Positions 20,935 through 31,766 of a DNA stretch of 64,000 bases are shown piece by piece. The notes under the pieces are model-generated. The model made no database searches and was not told the origin of the DNA. It was given only the letters and a program-made list of their open reading frames with translations. Origin of the DNA: Cladopsammia gracilis (lineage: Eukaryota > Cnidaria > Anthozoa > Scleractinia > Dendrophylliidae); contig JAJGOT010000682.1 of assembly GCA_022457155.1 (NCBI GenBank), forward strand, positions 64,501-128,500, written 5' to 3'. Each line of letters begins with the position of its first letter. Position 1 is the first letter of the stretch. The position numbers were made by a program, and so were the translations under genes.

Positions 20935-22410
20935 TAGGTTCGAATTTCGGCGTTGCTTCCTAAATTTTTCGTCTTTTAAAATTAGGGCTGTTGTCAATTC
21001 ATGTGAATGGTTTCGCTTTCTGTTAAAACGCTCGCGCAATCGATGCATTTGATCATGTTACAAACGTAAACAAATCAAAACCGCGACAGTTCGTTTGTTG
21101 AACGCGACATGCATATTAGTTTCTTTCTTTGCTGCTCGAATAATTATTTTCCACAGTTTCGTAAGTTACATTGGGGCCGTTTCTTAACCGTCTCGAAGTT
21201 TTACACCACAATCAAAAGTTGTGCATTTCAAAACGTTCGCAACCTGTTCGATTGTGTTCAGAACGTAAATAAGCCAAAATCACGGCAGCGAGATCGTTTC
21301 ATGTTTCGACACGCGTGTTAAACATAACCCCGTGTCTCGGAATAATTTGTTGTGTATTTCGGGTTTTTTTTTTGTCATTCTGCTTTCGACAGTTTTCCTA
21401 AAGTTTTTCAATTGAAATAAGGGCTATTGTTAATTCAGTGGAAAGTTTATCTCTTTCAATTTCACTAGCTATTTAATTCTGTTCAGAATGTAAATAAACC
21501 AAAACCGTCTCGTGTTTCGATACGCGTGTTAAACATATCGCTGTGGCTATATGGCCGGTAACCGGTCAAGGTTTTCAAAACACTAAATGGCCGGCAGTTC
21601 TATATTCACAGTAAATTTCTCAAAATCGAAAAATTCCAGCTAATCTAAACTATCATATATCGATTCAGAAAGGTCAAGCGATCCTGAAATGCTTTATAGA
21701 TCTCAAGTGTAGTGTTTGGTTTACGCTGGGCTCAGTAGACGAAATCATGTTTTGTGACACTTAGAAATTTTTTCAGCTCGACTGCCGGTCAAGGTTTTCA
21801 AAACACTAAATGGCCGGCAGTTCTATTTTTTCAGTAAATTTCACAAAATCGAAAAAATCCAGCCATTCTGAACTATCATATGTCGTGATCCTGATCAAAT
21901 GAGCGGTTTTGTGGGATTTCTAGATCACGAAACCCCCGACAAAACCATGTTTTTGCAGTCGAGCTGAAAAAAGTTCCAAGTGTCACAAAACATGGTTTTG
22001 TCTTCTGAGCCCAGCGTAAACCAAACACTAGACTTGAGATCTATGAAGCATTTCAGGATCGCTTGACCTTTCTAAATCGATATATGATAGTTTAGATTAG
22101 CTGGAATTTTTCGATTTTGAGAAATTTACTGAGAATATAGGACTGCCGGCTATTTAGTGTTTTGAAAACCTTGACCGGTTACCGGCCATATAGCCACAGC
22201 GCAAACATATCGAAACATACAAGCGTGGCCTTTTGTCATTCGAAGTTTGAATTCTGCTTTCGAAAGTTTTCCTTAAGGTTTCGGCTTATTGAAATTAGGG
22301 CTGTTGTTAATTCATACTAAAGTTTCGCTCTTCAAGTTTTTCGCTATGCGCATTCGATTATGATCAAAATAATTTATAGTCAATAAATTATAAACAAACC
22401 AAAATAATGC
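20935..22410. repeat. Degenerate repeats around the 3' side of the transposase gene
   Basis: Segments starting near 20940, 21355 and 22240 share a diverged text (a TTTCCTAAA or TTTCCTTAA word, then AAATTAGGGCTGTTGT, TTAATTC, and GTAAATAAACCAAAA or AAACAAACCAAAA). The foldback element at 21540-22202 sits inside this block. It may be a decayed tandem array; period and limits are imprecise. Confidence 0.5.
21540..22202. mobile_element. Foldback element with about 240-bp arms
   Basis: The left arm starts GCTGTGGCTATATGGCCGGT and the right arm ends with its complement. The arms match for about 240 bp at roughly 95 percent by eye, with a central part of about 170 bp that carries a further partial copy of the arm. 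AAACATATC occurs at 21531-21539 and 22203-22211, a 9-bp target duplication. It has no coding capacity. A 9-bp duplication with long arms fits a Mutator-type or other foldback MITE. Confidence 0.82.
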
Positions 22411-22414
22411 AAAT

Positions 22415-24335
22415 TCATGGTTTTGGTGCCACTAAATCCGCAGAGTTAGGTTTGCAAAACTGTCTAATTTCCTTATACAAGTAGTTCTTCCTTTCTAAAT
22501 CCAGGCCTGCTGGATTTATAATAGGAGGAAGTGTATAAGGTGGAAGTTTTGTTGGATCTTTAAGCAAGTCAAACTCCACTTCTTCGGAATCAACATAGCG
22601 CTTACAGAACACCCGGCCCGGCGAGTCTTTACTGAAGCGAAAATGATGATAGCTCTTTACTCCTGGGAATTTCTTGAAGTATTGATCAAGAAAACTAGCC
22701 CAGTCGTATGTTGGAACGATAACTGTACCATCGTGAAGCCCGCAGAGTTGTGCTACATTCACGCCTGTGACAGTTGAGTTGTCGATTGTACGAGCTAACT
22801 CAAATAGATCCGAAATGAAAGTTTTCCTTATTGCCTGCTTAGCTAAGCCAAAACACCAGTCAGGGGAGAACTTAGTGTGGCCAGCAACCAGAAAAGAATA
22901 CAGAATGTTGCAATGCAAACCAACAATTACTCTCCAGGCATAGTACCAAAGAAAATAATTGTTTTTGTTCTGACCAGCACAGTTGTCTGCGTGGATGTAG
23001 GCATCTGTCTCACCAAGCCCAAAGTTCTTAAAAAAGTAATGAACCAAACTGATGGTGCTGTTGGCTCCCTTACCGGTAAGAACTGACTCGTCAACTAAAA
23101 AGTTTACTTGACGAGGAATGGCTTCGCAGCAGACACCGAAAATACCACACTTTCGCGGGGTTTTGAAATATATAGGACCAGGCTGTAAAGGATTACTAGG
23201 ATAATGCACTTGTTGTGCATAATCATACGAGTAATGCAACCCACCCTGCAAGGAACATGGAGGTGTGTTCCGTGGAACTACCCCATGGTTCGCAGTCAGT
23301 ATTTGTTGCGCTGTAGCTTCGAGAGATTTTACGGTAGACCTGTAAAAGCTTCGCTCACTACTCGCCCTAAACAAATGCTCTTCCTGAGCGCGCGTGACTG
23401 CTGACTTCGTGCTCTCGGGAAGATTTACTGATCGAACAATTTGAGTGTTATTGTGTTGACAAGTAAAACACAAATCACTCATTGGCCTCATGATAACTAC
23501 ATGAGGAGTGAGCTGATTCCAAAGTTCAACGAACTTTGAATATCCCACAGGTGTTTGACTTTGCGCCTCCTTTGCTGTTGAATACACACGCCAAACAGAG
23601 GCCTTTGACATGTGAGAAGGCAAAAGTCGAACATCAGTACGCTTAAAGCCAGGAACACGACCAGGCAAAACAAGCGCGTGTTCTTCAGCAAAGTTGCTGA
23701 TGAACTTGGAAACTTCTGAGATAGCCTCAAAAGAGCACGTGTTTCTTGGCAGCCTACCTTTGTTGCCGTGAACACGTAGTGTGAGACCATACAGCTTATA
23801 ATGTTCGCAAAGATTCGCGTACCGTTCCTTGCCAATTGCATGCAAAAACAAATAAGTGCTTTTGCAAATTTGCTGCCCATTGAAAAAAAAGTTACAAACA
23901 GAACGCTTTCGCTTTCTGCCTCCAACGTCTTTCCTGCGCAAGTGGCTTTGCAAATGAGAAAGAACAATTAAATCTAATTCTTCTTTACTTAGTTGCAGAC
24001 AATTTGTACGGCACTCTAAAATATCACTGTAACAGAGTACTGAACTACAGTGTTGTCTTTTTGGCCCAAATTGACAGCCGCATCCTTCCCTCAGGAATTT
24101 TCTGATAGTTTCCAGCTCTTCGGTCAAGACAGGCATCTTGATCTGCTGAGCAAGTATCCGACCCTAAGCAGGTACTATCAGAATCTGACGAGCAAGAATC
24201 GTCATCGTAGTCACATCGATCAAGTTCATCAACAGGACTCGCCCAGTTGAAGTACTCGTCACTGACCTGATTTAGACTGGATCGAATAAACTCCTGATTA
24301 GCTAATGCACAGGAGTCTAAAACCACCGAGCCCAT
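22415..24335 (-). CDS. Putative DDE transposase, DUF7869-like, one frameshift
   Basis: The main frame (24136 to 22415) gives 573 residues. It shows a Cys-rich N-terminus (CGCQFGPKRQHC), a block typical of this group (CNFFFNGQQICKSTYLFLHA, then GRLPRN), a Cys pair (DLCFTCQHNN), and an RNase H-like core: D305 in HYSYDYAQQVHYP, D384 in HADNCAGQNKNNYF, then GHTKFSPDWCFG, with candidate third acids D443/E445. An acidic first segment (24335-24140: MGSVVLDSC, then DYDDDSCSSDSDS) is in another frame and joins the main frame at about 24125-24130 if one base is ignored. No plausible intron lies there, so this is a one-base indel or sequencing error. Expected full length is about 640 residues. The start at 24335 is the only upstream ATG that brings in the acidic segment. 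The likely job is cutting and joining the 30-bp ends of the surrounding transposon. Confidence 0.75.
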
Positions 24336-24514
24336 ATGACAGATTATAAATGGCTTCTACAGAAGCCGTTTCACAAAACCCAAGTGTAAATAATGAAACA
24401 AGTGCTCACCTGGTCTGTACAGGATCGACAACAACAGGAGAAGAGTTAGCTCATTTTTTTTCTGTCCATTTATGTTCAGTTTTGGATCGAAACAAACCAA
24501 TAAGAAATCGGTGA

Positions 24515-24584
24515 CAGATTGTTTCCTGTGCAGTACGATGCGCATGCTGTAGCGCGCGCATCGTACTGCACAGGAAACAGTCTG
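24515..24584. repeat. Long hairpin upstream of the transposase gene
   Basis: Arms 24515-24543 and 24556-24584 are complementary at 28 of 29 positions (left arm begins CAGATTGTTTCCTGTGCAGT), with a 12-base loop rich in GCGC. It lies between the BEN gene and the transposase start. Confidence 0.85.
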
Positions 24585-24686
24585 AAGTAATGCGTGCACA
24601 GATTACGCAATATCCTGTTCCAGGCGTTTGTTTAGTGGAGAGTGGCGCAAAAAATAGCGAGCGAAACTTTTTCAGAGCACGTCGCC

Positions 24687-24715
24687 TTAGCCTGTTCCTT
24701 TTTGGAACAGGCTAA
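24687..24715. repeat. Short perfect hairpin
   Basis: TTAGCCTGTTCC and GGAACAGGCTAA are perfect complements around a 5-base T loop. Its role is unknown; it lies in the spacer between the two transposon genes. Confidence 0.8.
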
Positions 24716-25117
24716 TTACGCAAACACCAATAAACAACTTGGTTGTATTTGGGGCAGGTAAAAGTAATGATAATGGTACTAATCTCTATAAGGTCACCAT
24801 GAGTATAATTTTATAAAGCTTGGGGTCTTAAGTGGTCGTTGGTCTCGGCTTTCGTTACTTTTAAGCTCTGTAGGGAAAACAGCTATCTATTTTTGTTTTC
24901 TTGTTTAACACGGGTACAGTTGAACGCCTCGATCTCGAATTCTGAAGAGAAATAAAAAAACACTCGATATAGCTGATTGTAAATGACTAAATAAACAAGG
25001 GCAAGAAAAATAGGTTTGAGTTCGAGACAGCGAGGTTCATCCGCTTTACCTCCTTTAGTGATCCACAAGTTATTTCAATGAAAAGTACTTGTTTATTATG
25101 TTATTATCACATATACA

Positions 25118-25370
25118 ATAAGTAAACTAATTCCTAGGTCGATTCTTGATAACAAAACTATATATAAAATGAGTAAACTAATTCCTAGGTCGATTCTTCA
25201 TAACAAAACTATTATATACAATGAGTAAACTAATTCCTACATCGATTCTTGATAACAATACTATATATACAATAAGCAAACTAATTCCTAGGTCGATTCT
25301 TGATAACAGTACTATATATACAATAAGTAAACTAATTCCTACATCGATTCTTGACAACAATACTATTCGT
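25118..25370. repeat. 51-bp tandem array, five copies
   Basis: Units contain AAACTAATTCCTAGGTCGAT and recur at 25123, 25174, 25226, 25277 and 25328. The period of 51-52 bp keeps a 17-residue open repeat on the - strand. Its last unit touches the stop codon of the BEN gene. Confidence 0.85.
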
Positions 25371-28300
25371 TCGAAGTGAGTGAAACAGTCTCCCCTTCCT
25401 GTGCTGGATCTAAATTATTGTTCTTATTTTTTAGAAAACGACACCTCTTGTTTATCTTCACGCGTATGTCGTTCCACGCCCTAGGTACCTGGCTGACTTC
25501 AACTGGGAAAATATACAATGTCAATCCTAAGAAGAAATACAAAAAAATTACTATTAATAGATTTCTCCGGCTTGAAATACATTCAATGGTCTTCAATGTG
25601 ACTAAATTCCACGTCCAAATTAAGTCTAATCAGTTATAATTGCCATAATTACAAATCGAACAATTGAAGTCCTTTCCTCATTTTTTGCGCCCGGAGGCAT
25701 ATGAGAACCAAAAATATTTGTCATTGTGTAAGCAATTGTATACCGGCGGGCTTAAGTAATTAAAAATGGCACTCACGTTTTATAAGTTCCAAGCGAATTC
25801 CATCCAGCTGTTGCTTTCCAAAGTTGCCTCCGCAGTTGGATGTTGCTAGTTCTTCTTTGGTAAATAGCAGCTGCAAAAGCTTGAGTGCGAACAGATGGCG
25901 TTTGTCGCTCTGTTGGATGGCCTGCAGTGTTTCGCCGATGAGATGGTGCGGAATACCGTAACTGAGTAGCACCTCTGGACTGACAGGCTCAGTTGTCCTT
26001 TCGTCTGCGGGAGTGGGCCGTGGCGTGGAAGATGGAGGAGGAGGCGTGATCAATTGACTGATCTCTCCGAGTGTGCGCTGACACACTGTGCTGTTTGTGA
26101 CAGCAGGCGAAGTTGGTGGACCTTGAGCGTGAAGTGCTTCGGCACTTTCCGTTAAGGAAAGCTACAAAAGGAAAAATAAATTTTGTTAATTGGTTTAAAA
26201 ATAAACATTCAACACGAACCACTAATCACATTCCGACTAGACATAGCCTGTATTGCTGGAGATGCCATTAGCGTGCAAAATACCCGCGTGGCGAACTTGA
26301 TTACTAGTAAGACTAGGCCCAAGTCAAACGCCGTACTTCACATGAGCCGAACTCAATTAATTGAGTTCGGCTCGTGAAGTTCGGCGTTTGACTCAGTTAA
26401 GTTCGACTGATTGTATTTTGATCGGCTAGCCGTTCTTCACGGCTGGGCGGCTGATGTTGAATTCGGCTGAATTAAGTTCGACGTTTGACTCAACAGGTGA
26501 CCTTAATTAATTTGAGTCGACCTAAACTGTATTTAAACGTTATTATAACTTATTTACAGTTTATGTTTACACTTTGCCTGAAAACCTCTGTCCTTTCGAT
26601 TTGTTTCTCTTCAAACTGAAGAGTTCGGCGTCTGAATCAACCGGGCGTACTTTTGTTAATTTGGGTCGGTCCAAATTCGAATTAAGTTCGGCTCATGAAA
26701 AGTTCGGCGTCTGAACCGGGCTTATATATAATACGGTATTCGCACCAAAGTTAAAACATGTTTAAAAGCTGTTTAGTTAAACGCGGTTAAAATTGCTTTT
26801 TCCATAGAAGTTGCTAACTGATTTTTGTCGACTTCAAGCTTATCACAATAAAAACACAGATAAAAGGTCATTTAAACTGTATGCAAAATTCAGTCTCTCA
26901 GTTTTCTGTTGCTGATTTACATTTTGTTAAACCTGGTTTAAATAAACATGTTTTGCTGGTGTGAATGGGGAACTAGAGAAGTCCCTGTTTACCTTAGAAC
27001 GTCAAGCGAGAAGCGAAAAAAAAAATCTAGCGCGGACAACGGTAACTACAAATGGAAGTCAGGGGTAAATAAGCAATTCCGGAATATCAACAGATAAACG
27101 CTATTACATGTAAAGGACATCAATTTCTGACTCCACTGGCATGTTCTTTTTTTTTTTTTACTTTTCCCTCTGAATTCGATAGTGTGATTCGGCACAAAAA
27201 CTACTCAGGTATATTTACCATTGAACTGATCGTCATATTTTCTTCCATGCTTGACAAACGCTGTTGAATTTCTTCAATGCTGGTGGACAGACTAGCGAAC
27301 TGTTCAGTCATTGTGGAGGATAATGCCACTAGGCTGTTGTGCACGGCCGCAAGAACCTAAAATGGAAAGGAAATAATTTTAATTATTTGCTCGCTATAAA
27401 CACTTTGATCATGTTTATACATGCACTTTATTATTCGACACAACATTCTAGAGTGTAAATACGCATCAAAACGAGTGCAAATATGACACGATATTATACT
27501 CTTCTGAGCGCGCGCTAGGAAAATCACTTTCAAAAACTTAGATTTAGGAGGTGACCGTCGTATAATAAACAATTTATTCAGCGAAAAGTTGTGTAATGTG
27601 GCTGGACATCAATTTTTTACTCGTCAGTTTTTATTTTTTCGAGCCTTAAACTACTCAGCCGTATTACACAACTTCACGCTAAATAACCTGTATGTATCAC
27701 CCAGGTAATACAATTTGATAATAAACTAAGTACCTTCTCGATATTTGCAGTCGAGTTTGCTTTCATCTGATCTTCACGGCATTGCAGATCAGCAAGGCGC
27801 GTCGTGTACTCCTCTCTCATTTTCTGAATGCTGGTCCTTTCCTTCTGAAGTTCCGCCTTCATCTTCTCGGCTTCCTGTATTTTTTTTTCTGCTATCTCTC
27901 GTCTTGGTGACGCAGGGACGATTGCGATTGGAACCTCCTTGGCCGTGTTATTCTTAATTGGCGAAGCTAGAACGGGAATTACTGTTGCTGGTGGAGTTGC
28001 CTTCTCTGATACGGTAGCCAGTCTTTTTCTGCGCTGCTCACCCCAGTTGTTGCGTAGGCTGCTCTGCTCCTCTAGGAATGCTTTGTACTGGTCTGTTTTG
28101 CGATGCGTGGTGCTGGAAATGTGGGCACTGAGAGGGATGTCCTCTTCGTCTACCTCGTCATTCGTTGCATTTGGGCTGGCTGTAAAAACGTGATACAGTA
28201 CGGTTAAGTGAGTTCTGAACAAGTAATTATATTCAGGTGTAAAATTCTTGGTTATTGAAAAAATTGAAACTTACCTTTTCTTTTCTTTGGAGACCAATCC

Positions 28301-28470
28301 TCGCACACTATGACATTGTACCAGCGGCTGATCCACTTCAGTTTAGCCTCTTGTCCAGAACGTAATGGCTCATCAGCAGGTTTTATATCTTTTCTTTTAA
28401 CGTACTGCTTAACGCCATTCCATTTATCTTTTGTAACCCACTGAATGAAAACTTGGTCGTTTTTGCCCAT
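25363..28470 (-). CDS. Transposon-borne coiled-coil protein with C-terminal BEN domain, 434 aa, five exons
   Basis: The model joins exons 28470-28275, 28179-27734, 27356-27219, 26161-25777 and 25502-25363. All four introns are GT-AG (donors GTAAGT, GTACTT, GTAAAT, GTGAGT) and all phases match, giving one open frame ending in TAG. Residues 1-65 form a compact basic N-terminal domain (VFIQWVTKDKWNGVKQYVKR). Residues about 150-250 are predicted coiled coil (EAEKMKAELQKERTSIQKMR, then SIEEIQQRLSSMEENM). A Pro-rich linker follows. From about 320 the text fits a BEN domain (LFALKLLQLLFTKEELATSN, then QQLDGIRLELIK, then AWNDIRVKINKRCR). BEN domains bind DNA or chromatin proteins; the layout recalls BEND5. 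It lies 1 kb upstream of the transposase gene, same strand, inside the same inverted repeats. It may help bind transposon ends or control transcription (inference). Confidence 0.75.
26322..26392. repeat. Palindrome in intron 3 of the BEN gene
   Basis: AGTCAAACGCCG, then GAGCCGAACTCAATT, is mirrored by AATTGAGTTCGGCTC, then CGGCGTTTGACT. Further single copies of the arm words (GTTCGGC, CGTTTGACTCA) follow to about 26720, so a small inverted-repeat element has probably inserted and been rearranged here. Confidence 0.75.
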
Positions 28471-28734
28471 GATAACAGTTGTGAAACTTTCGAGATTTAA
28501 CGCGAGTGTGACGCTGCCAATATGCAGGTGTGTGTTATATATAACAGACGGGTTGTTTATTTATAGGTACTAATAGTAAAAGCAGAAACGGTTGAATGAT
28601 TGTGTTAGACAAGACTACAATAGTTATTGATAATAGAGTATGATAAGCACTCAAACTTTATTGACATAAAATAGACTTTTCATGACAATACAACAACAGG
28701 CCAGTTCATTAGCACTGCATTTCACACCTTTTGT

Positions 28735-30470
28735 CTTCGCACGCGCGGCAGAGGCAGGCCGGTTCATTTGTGGGATTAAAACTTACTTTACTCAAATGTA
28801 GTCAGTTTTACCGCAACAGTAAACAAAAGATACGGAGTTGAAAAGAAAACGTTCTGAAAAGGTCAAAAATCAAAGTCTGTAAAAAATATTGCTCCAATCA
28901 AAATCACAACGTTTCTATTCGAACCAATTTGCAAGCAGCTACATGAACGTTGTATCTCGGTTCAGAATCGAACCACTTTTGTCGAACACGGCGTGGTGTG
29001 TTTAAGGTTACAGTCACCCATTACCAGTGAAAACGGAGTAGACCTGGGATTATTCTCTTTAGATTATCATTAAATTTCGCAACTAAGAATGTAGCTGATG
29101 CATTTTTTATTTAAGCTATCAATTTTAATTTAGAGTACAAACATCAAAACACTGTGCTAAAAAATATTTTTCGGCCCAAAAATGAATTCTGAAGCTTGAT
29201 GCGTTCGCGCTCACCCGGCCGTGAATTTTTCGATTTTGCGTGAGTTTGTAAACGGCGGGTTTAGAAACAGCTTTCAACAGATTTCGACGAACTGTAGTTT
29301 GTGATTTTTACATTTTTTGGCTTGGATTCCCACTAGGGACAATTTGTTTAGAAGTTTTCATTACAAACCGTAAGGTACGCGCGGCGGAGGCGGGCCGGTT
29401 CATTTCATTGACTATTCCGGTTTTGATACTGTAATAGTAAACAAAAGATACGGAGTTGAAAAGAAAACTGTGAAAAGGTCAAAAATCAAAGGCTGTAAAA
29501 AAATCACTGCAATCAAAATCACGTTTTTATTCGAACCAATTTGCAAGCAGCTATTTATGAACGTTGTATCTCGGTTCAGAATCGAACCACTTTTGTCGAA
29601 CACGGCGTGGTTTTGTTTAAGGTTACAGTCACGCATTACCAGGGAAAACGGCCAGTCCTGGGATTATTATTTTCAGATTATCATTAAATTTCGCAACTAA
29701 GAATGTAGCTGATGCATTTTTTATTTAGGCTAGCAATTTTAATTTAGAGTATAAACATCAAAACAGCGTGCTGAAAAATATTTTTCGGCCCACAATTGAT
29801 GCGTTCGCGCTCACCCGGCCGTGAATTTTTCGATTTTGCGTGAGTTTGTAAACGGCGGGTTCAGAAACAGTCATTAACAGATTTCGACGAACTGTAGTTT
29901 GTGATTTTTACATTTTTTGGCTTGGATTCCCACTAGGGGCAATTTGTTTAGAAGTTTTCATTATAAACCGTAAGGTACGCGCGGCGGAGGCGGGCCAGTT
30001 CATTTCATTGACTATTCCGGTTTTGAAACTGTAATAGTAAACAAAAGATACGGAGTTGAAAAGAAAACTGTGAAAAGGTCAAAATTAAAAGGCTAATAAA
30101 AAAAATATCACTGCAATCAAAACCACAACGTTTTTATTCGAACCAATTTGCAAGCAGCTACATGAACGTTGTATCTCGGTTCAGAATCGAACCACTTTTG
30201 TCGAACACGGCGTGGTGTGTTTAAGGTTACAGTCACGCATTACCAGAGAAAACGGAGTACACCAGTCCTGGGATTATTATCTTCAGATTATCATTAAATT
30301 TCGCAACTAAGAATGTAGCTGATGCATTTTTCTTTAAGCTAGCAATTTTAATTTACAATACAAACATCAAAACAGTGTGCTAAAAAATATTTTTCGGCCC
30401 ACAAATGAATTCTGAAACTTGATGCGTTCGCGCTCACCCGGCCGTGAATTTTTTGATCTTGCGTGAGTTT
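28735..30470. repeat. About 600-bp tandem repeat, three copies
   Basis: Copies begin near 28738, 29378 and 29980. Marker words recur at matching offsets: GATACGGAGTTGAAAAGAAA near 28830, 29448 and 30048, and GTTCAGAATCGAACCACTTT near 28960, 29572 and 30180. The third copy is cut at about 30470. No coding frame is kept. It lies just upstream of the BEN gene start, where promoter or enhancer sequence would be. Confidence 0.88.
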
Positions 30471-30679
30471 CATCTGTCCGAAAGTATCTGCCCGAGAGAG
30501 CACGCGCCACGATTTTTTAAAGTTTTAACGCTGACGTTAACATAAATGTGCTTCGATATTTTTACACAGAAATTAGTTGGAGCAACATGTTGCAGGTAAT
30601 TTTCATTATGTCTTCTTAGTTACCGTCATTGTGGTTCTTGTGCGTAAAGAAGGTTTCGTACAGCTTTCAACGAGTTTGC

Positions 30680-30945
30680 AAACCCTTTCGGAAGCGCTTG
30701 GGCACTTTAGAAACGCTTTAGGAACCCTTTGGAAACCCTTTGGAAACCCTTTGGTAACTCGTTGGAAACCCGTTGGAAACCCTTTGGAAACCCTTTGGAA
30801 ACCCGTTCGAAACCCTTTGGAAACCCTTTGGAAACCCTTTGGAAACCTGTTCGAAACCCTTTGGAAACCTGTTCGAAACCCTTTGGAAACCCGGTTTCAG
30901 GGGGTTTGAAACCCTTTGGAAACCCTTTTGAAACCCGGTTTCACT
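30680..30945 (+). repeat. Right subterminal 11-bp minisatellite
   Basis: Same GGAAACCCTTT unit as 20438-20720 and in the same, not mirrored, orientation. It lies directly inside the right terminal inverted repeat. Confidence 0.9.
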
Positions 30946-30959
30946 AAATTACAATGTTC

Positions 30960-30989
30960 GATAAGACGTGTTTTCGTATGGAGGGTCAC
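30960..30989 (-). repeat. Right terminal inverted repeat, 30 bp
   Basis: Complement of the left end with one mismatch; on the + strand it ends TATGGAGGGTCAC. It is followed by AAAT at 30990-30993. Confidence 0.88.
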
Positions 30990-30993
30990 AAAT

Positions 30994-31440
30994 TCATTGT
31001 TTCTTAACAACTTTGATAAATTACGATAAAATTTAACAGCTTCAGCGTCTTTGTTTGGGCCATATATGTTCGCAATTGTGTATATTTCATTGTTAATAGC
31101 GGCTTTTATCACAATAAACCTGCCATCGGAACCTATTTCGCTCAATTGAATATTAATATCCAAACCATTCCTTATGAGAATTGCGACACCTCTAGCATTT
31201 GTGCTCCCATGTGAAAACAAAATAGAAGCGCCCCACTCTTTTCTCCACTGATCTTGTCGTTCTGCTGTAGAATGAGTTTCCTGTAAAAAAATTAAATCAG
31301 CTTTTTGCTTCCTACACCAGGCAAAAATTGCTCTATGCTTGTGAAAGTTGCTAAGGCCTCTTACATTCAAAGAGAGCAGTTTGATGCTTTCAGGCTTGAC
31401 TGTAGAATCATAGATTTTTAATGAAGGGATGTATTATCAT
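30994..31440 (-). pseudogene. LINE 2 ORF2, N-terminal endonuclease part
   Basis: Reading on the - strand: LLSLNVRGLSNFHKHRAIF, ADLIFLQETHS, NARGVAILIR, and YTIANIYGPNKD, the standard opening of an APE-type LINE endonuclease. The frame is interrupted after residues LLRNNEF by the 10.6-kb transposon and continues at 20361. No stop occurs inside this piece. The exact ORF2 start is unclear; the frame is open above the first methionine. Confidence 0.85.
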
Positions 31441-31766
31441 ATCAATAGGTGTTATTTGCTCGAAACATGGATAAAATAACAAAACAAATGTGGAAGTAGT
31501 AAGAAAATAATTTCAGTTTTGAACAAGAAGTACATCACAGACACAAAACAACACACGAAGTACACAAACAAACAAAAGCGCACTTACCATCTTGGTTGCA
31601 GCACACTTTCGCCGAGATCTCCATAGGAAAAAATATATATTTTACTCTGCTAAAGCGACAAGCAGTTTTTCATGTGCTGAATTGTGAACAAACTATAAAT
31701 CATACGATTTATTTGATTATAATTACGCTGTTCATCCTGACAACAAAAACAGTGACAACCTAAAGA

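Larger units (their letters stand above)
20366..30989 (-). mobile_element. 10.6-kb DNA transposon with DUF7869-like transposase and BEN-domain gene
   Basis: The left end starts GTGACCCTCCATAGGAAAAC and the right end is its complement; the inverted repeats extend 30 bp with one mismatch. AAAT at 20362-20365 and 30990-30993 is a 4-bp target duplication. Removing the unit and one AAAT rejoins the LINE 2 endonuclease frame exactly (residues NNEF to GNEEN). Inside are subterminal 11-bp minisatellites, a transposase-like gene (22415-24335), a spliced BEN-domain gene (25363-28470), both on the - strand, a foldback insertion and a three-copy 600-bp array. A 4-bp duplication is seen in Sola, Chapaev and Ginger families; the transposase looks closest to the Sola-type group, but I am not certain. 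Confidence 0.82.

Noticed and set aside
22415..24335. A short intron to explain the frame change in the transposase
   Set aside because: The only GT...AG pair in range would give an intron of about 30 bases, too short to be credible; a one-base indel is simpler.
25118..25370. CRISPR-like array (also considered at 40246-40556)
   Set aside because: Units are contiguous tandem repeats without unique spacers of constant length; the genome is eukaryotic.
29000..30260. Further copies of the TTAA element, because TTTAAGGTTACAGT occurs in each 600-bp unit
   Set aside because: Only 13-14 bases match; the next bases differ, and there is no matching right end.
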